Below, one piece after another: positions 16,810 to 24,464 of a DNA stretch of 64,000 nucleotides; position 1 is the first letter of the stretch, and the number at the start of each line of letters is the position of its first letter. The translations under genes and the position numbers were made by a program. The stretch comes from Aldehydirespirator sp965203635 (lineage in GTDB: Bacteria > Actinomycetota > Acidimicrobiia > Acidimicrobiales > Aldehydirespiratoraceae): assembly GCA_965203635.1 (NCBI GenBank), contig OZ241903.1, forward strand, positions 620,001 to 684,000, read 5' to 3'. The notes under the pieces are model-generated. The model was not told the origin of the DNA. It saw nothing but the letters and a program-made list of their open reading frames with translations, and made no database searches.

Positions 16810-18374
16810 CCCAGACGCCGGACGGCGATCCCGCCCAACCGCAGAGCCACCGCCTCAACGAAGCGAGCGACCCCGACCGGGCTCGGCTGCTGTTCCGGTA
16901 CCTGGGCGGCGAGGAGTGGAACGAGTACCGGTCCATTCTGCGGATCTTCGCTGATACGTTCTTCGCCGAGTTCACCCCCGAGGACGTGGCCGGCCGGACC
17001 CGCATCGACGCGGACACGGTGCGGGACCGCTTGGAGAGCCTGCGCCGCTGGGGCAACCTCACGGTGTCCTCGTCGGTGGGCAACCCCTCGAGCCTCGACG
17101 ACTACTACCGGAGACGCCACCGATACCTGATCACCCGCTCGGGCCAGGAGGTGTTCGACTTGGTAGAGGGGGTTCTGGCCGCCGTGGATGAGATCGGCGA
17201 TGTGCAGGCCGGTCGCCTGCGCGACCTCCATAGCGCTCTGAGGGCCGTGCTCGAGCACATCACGCCCGCGACGGACATGGTGTCCGGCACCGCCACCAGC
17301 CTGGCCGACACGGTGCGCGCCGTCTTCGACATCCACGACAGCTTCACAACCGAGCTGACGCAGTTCTTCGCCCAACTCAACGAATGGCAGAACCGCTACG
17401 ACCTCACGCCCGACGATGTCCAGGTCTTCGCCGGCGTCCTCGTCGACTATGTGGGCGAGCAACTGACCGACATCGAGCGAATGGCCGGACCCATCGGGCG
17501 CTCGCTGGAGCTTGTCCTGGCCCGCCTCGACGACCTGCTGCCGGCGTTGCGGTCCGGTCTGGCGGCCCGGGTCGAGGATGCCGGCCTGGCCTCCAGCGTG
17601 GCCGTCCGCCGACTCAAGGGGACCGAGGCCCAGGACTGGCAGCTCCTTGCCGACTGGTTCGTTCGAGCACCTGGCCGGCCCTCGCGGCTCGATGAGCACA
17701 CCCGCCAAGCACTGGCCGCGGTGCGCACCCTGACAACCAACGTCAGCCGGCTTGCCCGGCTCGGCACAGGCACATCGTCGAGGCGCTCGGACTTCCTGCG
17801 GCTGGCAGGGTTTTTCGACAAGGCGGCAACGCCGGCATCCGCCCACAGACTCGCCTCCGCCGCGTTCGGGCTGGGTTCCTGCCGACGCCTCGGAACGCCC
17901 GCATCGGACGCGGACGACCCCGAGCCCACCTCGACCGCCTGGCAGGACGCACCAAGGGCGACGGTGCCGGTGTCGCTGCGAGAGCGGGGCGACACCTCGA
18001 CGCGAGGCTCAGCCTCGCCCATACGCGACCGGAGCCGGGAGCTTGAAGTGCTGAGACAGCGCCGGAGACTGGAGCGGGTTGCCCGGGACCGGACCGCCGC
18101 CGAACTGATGGACTGCGCCGACGAGTCGGGCAGCATCGACGGCGCAAAGCTCTCGCACGAGTGCTTCGTGATGCTGCGCGACCTGGTCAGTCGTTCGGGT
18201 CACGGCGTGGAGCCTGGCTCGTCCTCTCGCCGGGCGGTGGAGGCCGGGGTGTGTTGCGAGGTCAGCCGGGTTCCCGGCTCACGCACAGTGGTGGAATCGC
18301 CGGAGGGCCGGCTGGCCATGCACGGCCTGGAGGTGACCGTCACCGCCTCCAAGGGCACGGCGAAGCGCGGATGA
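16806..18374 (+). CDS. jetA: Wadjet type II JetA: MukF/kleisin-like subunit (DUF2397, TIGR02677)
   Basis: A 522-residue protein, recognised as DUF2397. The opening DRARLLFRYLGGEEWNEYRSILRIF and the block YYRRRHRYLITRSGQEVFDLVEGVL (about residues 99-124) are typical. The N-terminal half should form winged helices and the middle helical part (about 140-260) the kleisin-like bridge between JetC heads. The C-terminal third has RLARLGTGTSSRRSDFLRLAGFF and a basic LRQRRRLERVARDRTAAEL segment. Overlaps both neighbours by 4 bp, so expression is coupled stoichiometrically. Identification rests on family pattern plus the four-gene order. Confidence 0.9.
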   Translation: MTQTPDGDPAQPQSHRLNEASDPDRARLLFRYLGGEEWNEYRSILRIFADTFFAEFTPEDVAGRTRIDADTVRDRLESLRRWGNLTVSSSVGNPSSLDDYYRRRHRYLITRSGQEVFDLVEGVLAAVDEIGDVQAGRLRDLHSALRAVLEHITPATDMVSGTATSLADTVRAVFDIHDSFTTELTQFFAQLNEWQNRYDLTPDDVQVFAGVLVDYVGEQLTDIERMAGPIGRSLELVLARLDDLLPALRSGLAARVEDAGLASSVAVRRLKGTEAQDWQLLADWFVRAPGRPSRLDEHTRQALAAVRTLTTNVSRLARLGTGTSSRRSDFLRLAGFFDKAATPASAHRLASAAFGLGSCRRLGTPASDADDPEPTSTAWQDAPRATVPVSLRERGDTSTRGSASPIRDRSRELEVLRQRRRLERVARDRTAAELMDCADESGSIDGAKLSHECFVMLRDLVSRSGHGVEPGSSSRRAVEAGVCCEVSRVPGSRTVVESPEGRLAMHGLEVTVTASKGTAKRG

Positions 18375-19528
18375 CAGCCGGTCGAACCCGCCGCGGCTCC
18401 AGCAGCCCGGACGGGCCGGGTCCCGAGATCGCGCTCGACCTACGGGCGGCCGCCCGCCACCTTGTCGAGCATCCCTTGGTCACCGCAGAGAACGACCCCG
18501 AGGCGTTCCGCCTGATCCGCAGGCACGGGCCTCAGCTCGGCCGGTGGTTCACCCAGCGCTTCGGCTACCGGCTCCAGGTGGGCGGTGACACTGCCCGGCT
18601 GTTCAAGTCATCGACGGTCGCCACCAGACGGCCCCTCCGTACAGCGGCTACGGCCAGCCGGCCGTTCTCCCGGCGCGAGTACACGATGCTGGCGCTGGCC
18701 CTGGCTGCGGTGGCCGCCGGGCCCGAGGTGACAAGCCTGCGCGACCTGATCGAGGAGATCCGGTCCGCCGCGGCCGAGGCAGGGGTGTCGCTCAGCGAGG
18801 AGCCGTCCGACCGGCGGGCGCTGGTGACCGTGCTGCGATGGTTGATCGGCTGCGGCGCGGCCACCGAGATGCACTCCCGGATCGACCGCTACGCTTCCGA
18901 CGGCTCCGCCGACGCGGTGCTGAGGGTGCGGCCCGACCGGGTGGCCATGCTTGCCCTGCCGGCGCTGGCACGCTCCGAGACTTCCGACCAACTGCTGGAC
19001 CGCTCCGAGCAGAGGAGGGCGTCGAGACCCTGGATGCGCTCGCTGCTGCTCGAGGAACCGGTCGTCTATCGCACCGACCTGACCGACGGAGAGTGGGCCG
19101 AGTTGCGGCGCCGGCTGGGTGAGGAGTCCGCGGTCTTCAACGAGATGTTCGGGATGGCCATCGAGGCCCGGGCGGAGGGGCTCGCGGCGATCGACCCCGA
19201 CGGTGAACTCACCGACAGCCGCTTTCCCGCGGGGGGCACGGTCGGCCAGGCCGCCCTGCTGCTGATAGACCGGCTGGTCGCGGCCGACCACAACCCGGTC
19301 GAGCGACACACGCTGGTAGCCACCGTCGCCGATCTGGCCAAGGCTCACCGCGTCGAGAGCCGCCACTGGGCGCAGATCGCCGAAGAACCCGAGCGTCTCG
19401 CTGACGACGTGCTCGAGCTTCTCCAGGACCACCGTCTGGCGCGGGTGTCTGGCGAGTCCGTCGAACTGCTGCCTGCGGCATGGCGGTACGCGGTGGAAGT
19501 GCGCATCGAGCAGGGATCGCTGCTGTGA
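18371..19528 (+). CDS. jetB: Wadjet type II JetB: MukE/kite-like subunit (DUF2398, TIGR02678)
   Basis: A 385-residue DUF2398 protein: LDLRAAARHLVEHPLVTAEND, then FRLIRRHGPQLGRWFTQRFGYRL, the segment RPFSRREYTMLALALAAVAAG (about residues 95-115), DRRALVTVLRWLIGCGA, and the C-terminal ELLPAAWRYA. It should be the tandem winged-helix ('kite') partner of JetA. The start ATG at 18371 overlaps JetA's TGA, and the stop overlaps JetD's GTG. Length is normal and no frame damage is visible. Confidence 0.9.
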   Translation: MTAGRTRRGSSSPDGPGPEIALDLRAAARHLVEHPLVTAENDPEAFRLIRRHGPQLGRWFTQRFGYRLQVGGDTARLFKSSTVATRRPLRTAATASRPFSRREYTMLALALAAVAAGPEVTSLRDLIEEIRSAAAEAGVSLSEEPSDRRALVTVLRWLIGCGAATEMHSRIDRYASDGSADAVLRVRPDRVAMLALPALARSETSDQLLDRSEQRRASRPWMRSLLLEEPVVYRTDLTDGEWAELRRRLGEESAVFNEMFGMAIEARAEGLAAIDPDGELTDSRFPAGGTVGQAALLLIDRLVAADHNPVERHTLVATVADLAKAHRVESRHWAQIAEEPERLADDVLELLQDHRLARVSGESVELLPAAWRYAVEVRIEQGSLL

Positions 19529-20862
19529 CCAGCGGCGCGACCAACTCGGGGCATACCCCGCCGTCGCTCTTGGAGGTGGGCCTGCAGCCGGTTTGGGCTC
19601 GGGTGCGCCGTCACCTCGACAAGCATGGGATGCACCGGCGCGGCGCGATCGCTCTGCCCGAACTCGATCCGGCCGGCGAACTCACGCTGCGGTCCCTGTT
19701 GGGGAGGGTCAACAAGCGACTCGATCTGGCCCGGCTGGAGACTGCGCTCGTCGAACGCGGGATCGGCGCCGACCTCAGCGAAGCACTCACCCGGCTGGGT
19801 CACCCGCTTTCTGCGGAGGCCGCCCAGCGCAGATCTGGCCGCGCCCGCGCGTCCGCGGCCCAGGCGGTGCTGCGCGACGCGGCTGAGTCGTGGCGGGAGC
19901 CTTGGGCTCGAGAGTGGGCTGCGGCCGCGATCAAGGCCGGGCTGCACAGTGGTCTCGGCCACAGCGAGGTCGAGACGCTTGTGCAAGATGTTCGGCGCCT
20001 GCTCGACCATTTTGATGACTGCGACTCACTTGCGGCAGGCACCGAACCGCATCTCCGTCCTGAGCCAGACTCCCAACGCACACCGGGCCGCACCGGACCG
20101 GCGCTGCCGTGCGAATCGCGGCCAGCCAGTCGCACTGAGGTGGCGGCGACATTGTTCGGTTCGGCACACGCCCTCGACCCCGGCACCAGGCTGGCCGCCT
20201 TCGTCACCCGAGCCCTTCAGTTTCGACTGGGCACGAACTTGGCGGGACGCGAGCTCTGGGACGCGGCAGGCGTTCAGGCCGACAGGGTGTCTGCGCCGGC
20301 TCTGGTGTGGGCCGTCCCGGCGACAGGCCGCTCAGCGCTGGCAAGGCTGTTACGAGGCGCGACCGAGGGCGGACTCCCTCTCCATGTGAGCCTTCTGGCC
20401 TTGCGTCGCGATCCGGTGACCGTGCCCGCCGGCACGCCGGTCCTCGTGGTCGAGAACCCGCGTCTCGTGGAGGCAGCGGCCGAACGTGGGCTGGGGTGCT
20501 GCATAGTCTCCACCAACGGCAACCCCACTACCGCAGTGACCACACTGCTGCAGCAACTTCAGGAATCCGGAGCCCGCCTCTGGTACCACGGCGATTTCGA
20601 CGCGGCGGGGATCGCCATCTGCCGGCGCATGCACGACATCGGCTGCCGCCCCTGGAGAATGGATGCTAAGGATTATCAGGAGGCGGTCAGCCGGGCCGAA
20701 CGAGACGATGTGCGACTGGACCGCGACTCAAAGGCCTGCGGACCCACGCCGTGGGACTCGGCTCTTGAGGAGCTGTTCGGCACCCGGAGGCTGATCGTCC
20801 ACGAGGAGTTCGTGCTCGACCCGGTACTCGACAACTTCCTCCAATCTGCATCTTCCAGCTAA
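19525..20862 (+). CDS. jetD: Wadjet type II JetD: Toprim-type nuclease (DUF2399, TIGR02679)
   Basis: A 445-residue protein and the predicted DNA-cleaving subunit. The N-terminal TIGR02679 part includes LDKHGMHRRGAIALPELD. The C-terminal DUF2399/Toprim domain has the catalytic Glu in VLVVENP (E310) and the DxD in YHGDFDAAGI (D357, D359), followed by DAKDY. These acidic residues are those expected for metal-dependent cleavage, so the system looks intact. The GTG at 19525 overlaps JetB's stop (GTGA); an upstream in-frame start would lie deep in jetB. Confidence 0.92.
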   Translation: MTSGATNSGHTPPSLLEVGLQPVWARVRRHLDKHGMHRRGAIALPELDPAGELTLRSLLGRVNKRLDLARLETALVERGIGADLSEALTRLGHPLSAEAAQRRSGRARASAAQAVLRDAAESWREPWAREWAAAAIKAGLHSGLGHSEVETLVQDVRRLLDHFDDCDSLAAGTEPHLRPEPDSQRTPGRTGPALPCESRPASRTEVAATLFGSAHALDPGTRLAAFVTRALQFRLGTNLAGRELWDAAGVQADRVSAPALVWAVPATGRSALARLLRGATEGGLPLHVSLLALRRDPVTVPAGTPVLVVENPRLVEAAAERGLGCCIVSTNGNPTTAVTTLLQQLQESGARLWYHGDFDAAGIAICRRMHDIGCRPWRMDAKDYQEAVSRAERDDVRLDRDSKACGPTPWDSALEELFGTRRLIVHEEFVLDPVLDNFLQSASSS

Positions 20863-20942
20863 CCCGCGTGCGTGGCACTCGCTGCAGCTGGTTGCACACT
20901 GAGACAGTGCGAACAAGCTTATAAAAGCATTATACAGCAAGG

Positions 20943-20970
20943 TTTGACATAACATTGAACATTGGATAGT
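20943..20970 (+). promoter_or_regulatory. Predicted promoter behind the Wadjet operon
   Basis: TTGACA at 20943-20948, a 16-bp spacer, and GATAGT at 20965-20970, inside an AT-rich block (20915-20970) that stands out from the GC-rich flanks. It would drive the coiled-coil gene that follows, separately from jetCABD. An ATG at 20976, only 5 nt after the -10, could give a leaderless start. Confidence 0.5.
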
Positions 20971-21065
20971 CTCCTATGAGAGCCTCGCTGCCGGGCATCA
21001 GCGGCAGCCATCCGCACATCCGTCTCCGAGCGCAGCCATTCGGCCGCCGACCCGAGCGAGGCCCC

Positions 21066-21500
21066 ATGACCGCACCAGCCCCCAGCGTCCCCGCGGAGGC
21101 CACCGCACCCATGCCCGGCACCGCAGACCCGCAGACCCCCGGTACCACCCCCACCCACGCGCCGGCGCGGACCGCGGCCGGGATCGGACGGCGGGCCTGG
21201 GAGCAGTTCGCCGACCACCCCCTGCAGGCCGTGTTCGGCACCGCCATCGTGGCTCTGCTCATCTTCAACTTCACCACCCTCAACTTCAGGATCAACGACA
21301 CCAACGACCGGATCACCCGACTCGAAGACAAGGTGGACGCCCGGTTCGCGGCGCTGGAGGAGGATGTGGCCGAGATCAACCTCAAGCTGACCGCCCTCAT
21401 AGCCGCCCTCAACCGCACCGAGGAGGTTGACGCCGCGATCGAAGGCCGGCTCCTCGACCCCACCCGAACCCCCGTCCCCGACGGCGTCCCGCCGGGCTAG
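21066..21500 (+). CDS. Small membrane protein with C-terminal coiled coil
   Basis: A 144-residue protein: a Pro/Thr/Ala-rich N terminus (about 1-50), a transmembrane helix AVFGTAIVALLIFNF (about 68-82), and a coiled coil with heptad spacing (NDTNDRITRLEDKVDARFAA, about 91-110, and beyond). The ATG at 21066 has GAGG 4 nt upstream; an in-frame ATG at 20976 would add 30 residues and would be leaderless from the promoter at 20943. Its place immediately behind jetD makes it a candidate accessory gene, but that is association only. Confidence 0.65.
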   Translation: MTAPAPSVPAEATAPMPGTADPQTPGTTPTHAPARTAAGIGRRAWEQFADHPLQAVFGTAIVALLIFNFTTLNFRINDTNDRITRLEDKVDARFAALEEDVAEINLKLTALIAALNRTEEVDAAIEGRLLDPTRTPVPDGVPPG

Positions 21501-21583
21501 GGGCTGCCTCGCCGTCGCGTCGCCGTCGGGCTCGTGGTCTTTCACCGTGGCCGAGGCGGACGCGGGGCTCGTAACCTCTCTGC

Positions 21584-22294
21584 GTGTCGCAGGATTCGAC
21601 CGACTCCGGCGGGGCTCCGTCGGTTCGCACGCGGGTGCGGCGGGGGGTGCCGCGGGCCCGTTACGGGCGCGACGACATTCTCGGGATCCTCGACGCCGGG
21701 ATGATCGCCCATGTGGGCGTGACCACGCCGGAGGGACCGCTGGTGCTGCCCATGGCCTACGGCCACGACGGTGAGCGCCTCTACCTGCACGGCGCGGCCG
21801 CCAACCATCTGCTCGGCACCGGCGACGGCCACGAGGTGTGCGTGACCGTCACCCATCTCGACGGGCTGGTGATGGCCCGCACCCCGTTCCACAACTCGAT
21901 GAACTACCGGTCGGTGGTGGTGCGGGGCCTAGCGACGCGCATCGACGACGAGGCAGGCAAGCGCCGAGCCCTGAAGCTGGTCACCGACCATGTGGTGGCC
22001 AACTGGGACTCCGTCCGCCCGCCGTCACCGACGGACCTGCGCAAGACGCTGGTGCTGGAGTTGCCGCTGGCGGAGGCGTCGGCCAAGGTCCGCACCGGCG
22101 ACCCGGTCGACGAGCCCGACGACATCGCCGGTCCGTGGTGGGCCGGCGTCGTGCCGATCACCACCCGCTTCGAGTCGCCGACCACTTCGGCCGATCTCAC
22201 CAGCAGCGCCAACCCTCCCGCACCGATCACGGCTCTGACCGGCCGCACCCCGGACGAGCGACCCCGCACCGAAGGGGCTGAGCGGAGCTTCTGA
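21584..22294 (+). CDS. PPOX-class flavin oxidoreductase (pyridoxamine 5'-phosphate oxidase family)
   Basis: A 236-residue split-beta-barrel flavoprotein. Motifs: RGVPRARYGRDDILGILDAG, HVGVTTPEGPLVLPMAYGHDGERLYLHG (flavin-binding barrel) and FHNSMNYRSVVVRGLATRI. The pattern is that of the NimA-like/PPOX group, which bind FMN or F420 and reduce varied substrates. A Ser/Thr-rich tail of about 40 residues follows. GTG start at 21584. Substrate unknown. Confidence 0.85.
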   Translation: MSQDSTDSGGAPSVRTRVRRGVPRARYGRDDILGILDAGMIAHVGVTTPEGPLVLPMAYGHDGERLYLHGAAANHLLGTGDGHEVCVTVTHLDGLVMARTPFHNSMNYRSVVVRGLATRIDDEAGKRRALKLVTDHVVANWDSVRPPSPTDLRKTLVLELPLAEASAKVRTGDPVDEPDDIAGPWWAGVVPITTRFESPTTSADLTSSANPPAPITALTGRTPDERPRTEGAERSF

Positions 22295-22329
22295 GGCCGT
22301 CGGCGGCCGGGGCGGGACCGGCCCCCCAT

Positions 22330-23544
22330 CTAGTTGTCGTCGTCGTAGGGCTCGTATTCCTCGGTGGTGGCGTAGTCGTCGCCGCCGATGAGCAGGTCCT
22401 CGTCGACGATCGCCTCCGGCGGCGGGGCGTCCACGCTGATGTCGGCGTCGAAGTCGTAGAACTCGACGGTGATCAGGCTCGAGGGCCCCTCAACGTCGTC
22501 GTCGGGACCGACGAGACCAGCGAACAGCGATGCCAGGTCGAACGACAGCCGCCGTATGAGGCTCTCATCGTCGAGCCAGACCTCCACCTCGAACGATGCG
22601 TCCAGGAATCCGAAGAACTGCTCCAGCCCCTCCGCGAACGGGTCCTCGGTCCCGTCGTCGAAGAACGCGCCGTCAGGGTCCTCGGCGCTGTCGTCGGAGA
22701 ACCCGCCGTCAGAGGCATCGGCGGCAGCGACCCCGCCCTCGTCCGCCGCGAACAGGGCTTCCCCCGACAGGTCGAGCAGAGACACCTGGAAGCGCACTCT
22801 GGTGGCCTCGGTGCCCCGCACCTCCTCGCGGCCGACGATCTCCGCCTGACCGGCAGCCTCGAGGAGGGCGCCGGCATCCCCCAGCGGATCGCATTCACCG
22901 AGGGGGGCCATGAGCGACTGGGGGAAGACGCACAGGACGCCTCCCGCGGATTGCAGCATGAGGTCGCCCATCGGGTCGACGCCCTCGACGGACCCCGCTA
23001 CGAACCAGGGCTCCTCGACGCCCAGTTCGGCGAGGGTCTCATCCCCCACCGCAGGCCGCACGTAGATCACGTCGCCCACGTACCGGACCTCGCTGTCGGC
23101 GCCGCCGGGGAACTCCGGGTCAAAGCCGGGAGGCACTTCGACGGCGACGGCCAGGTCGCCGTCGGCGTCGGACTCGAAGCTGGAGGACAGCGCGGCGAAC
23201 CCCGGCGCCAGTTCCATCCTCGCCTCGCCCCGCACGGAGCGCCCGTCAAGCACCGTCGTGGCCGAGGCCAGCAGAGCCTCGGCGTCAACCGGTGGAGCGT
23301 CCGGGCCGTCGTCCGACGAGCCGGCGTCATCCAGGGCGTCGGCCGCCGCCGCTTCGACATCGTCCTCAACGGCTACGGCATCGCTCACGTCTTCTGATGC
23401 GTCGTCCGATCCCGCTTGGGTGGTGACGGTCGCATCAACCTCGGGCTGCTGATCGCCGGCGGTGCCGGCATCGCCGCCGCCACAGGCGGCACCTGCTAGC
23501 GCCAATGCCGCCAGCAGCGTCATGGCCAATCGGGTCCGGAGCAT
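22330..23544 (-). CDS. Secreted lipoprotein, LppX/LprAFG-like
   Basis: A 404-residue lipoprotein. The signal peptide MLRTRLAMTLLAALALAGAAC gives a lipobox (AGAAC) with the lipidated Cys near residue 21. An acidic, low-complexity stalk (about 22-90) follows. The rest has the alternating strands of LolA/LppX-type domains that bind lipids (for example VRGEARMELAPGF and the repeated acidic loops), ending in a Tyr/Asp-rich tail. The start at 23544 has GGGAGG 6 nt upstream and gives the clean signal peptide; an in-frame ATG at 23583 does not. Function is suggested by fold pattern only. Confidence 0.75.
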   Translation of the reverse strand: MLRTRLAMTLLAALALAGAACGGGDAGTAGDQQPEVDATVTTQAGSDDASEDVSDAVAVEDDVEAAAADALDDAGSSDDGPDAPPVDAEALLASATTVLDGRSVRGEARMELAPGFAALSSSFESDADGDLAVAVEVPPGFDPEFPGGADSEVRYVGDVIYVRPAVGDETLAELGVEEPWFVAGSVEGVDPMGDLMLQSAGGVLCVFPQSLMAPLGECDPLGDAGALLEAAGQAEIVGREEVRGTEATRVRFQVSLLDLSGEALFAADEGGVAAADASDGGFSDDSAEDPDGAFFDDGTEDPFAEGLEQFFGFLDASFEVEVWLDDESLIRRLSFDLASLFAGLVGPDDDVEGPSSLITVEFYDFDADISVDAPPPEAIVDEDLLIGGDDYATTEEYEPYDDDN

Positions 23545-23742
23545 GTTCGCCTCCCTAGGCGAGGCACTTGTGTGCCTCGACACTACAGACGCCTACATGG
23601 CCGCCCGCGGTTCCAAGATTTCGCCCAGTCTTAACCGAGCGTCCGCCCGCAGCGGGCACCGTGCTGACTGTCGTTCGGCAAGATTGCGGTCACGCCGTCC
23701 CGATGGCCCGACTCTTCCGCACCGGCGGCGTGAAAGGCGACC

Positions 23743-24417
23743 ATGTCCAGCGAAGACAGCACCCAGGCCGAGCCCGTCAGACCGTCCGTGACGCTCACCA
23801 CCGAGCAGATCCTGCTGATCAGGCAGGCCTCGGTGAGACTCCAGAAGAGGTTCGAGGGAACCTTCAACGCCGAGACCATCGAGCGCTACATCACGGACTC
23901 GCAGACCCAGATCGAGTCGCGGGCCCGCTTCGCCAACTGGCTGCCGATCCTGATCGAGCGCTTCACCCACGACCGGCTGCTGGCGCTGGCCCGCCTCGAG
24001 GTGGGGACGCTGGACCGGCCCGGTGTGCTGTTCCTGTGCGTGCACAACGCGGGGCGTTCCCAGATGGCGGCGGGATACCTGCGGCACATGGCCACAGGTC
24101 GCATCGACATCTTCACCGGCGGTTCCGACCCCGGCTACGACACCAACAAGGTGGTGGTGGCGGCCATGGCCGAGGAGGGCATCGACATCTCCGCCGAGTA
24201 CCCCAAGCCCTGGACCGACGAGATCGCCCGGGCCGCGGACGTGATCGTCACCATGGGATGCGGCGACGCCTGCCCCATCTACCCCGGCAAGCGTTACGAG
24301 GACTGGGAGCTGGATGATCCCTCGGGGCAGTCCATCGAGGCGGTGCGGGCCATCCGCGACGACGTCAAGCGCAGGGTAGCCGAGCTGTTGGCCACCCTGG
24401 AACCAGCGCCCGTGTGA
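23743..24417 (+). CDS. Arsenate reductase, LMW-phosphatase type with N-terminal helical domain
   Basis: A 224-residue protein. Residues 1-90 form the three-helix bundle found in actinobacterial arsenate reductases (RFEGTFNAETIERYITDSQTQ). Residues 94-220 are a low-molecular-weight phosphatase fold with the P-loop CVHNAGRS at residues 99-106 and a second active-site region TMGCGDACP. Actinobacterial members reduce arsenate via a mycothiol adduct, which fits mshA in this window. No arsR or arsenite efflux gene is adjacent. Confidence 0.88.
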   Translation: MSSEDSTQAEPVRPSVTLTTEQILLIRQASVRLQKRFEGTFNAETIERYITDSQTQIESRARFANWLPILIERFTHDRLLALARLEVGTLDRPGVLFLCVHNAGRSQMAAGYLRHMATGRIDIFTGGSDPGYDTNKVVVAAMAEEGIDISAEYPKPWTDEIARAADVIVTMGCGDACPIYPGKRYEDWELDDPSGQSIEAVRAIRDDVKRRVAELLATLEPAPV

Positions 24418-24464
24418 GCGCAGCCGTGCCGGCGGCGACGCCGACGCCGACGCCGGCCGGACCG

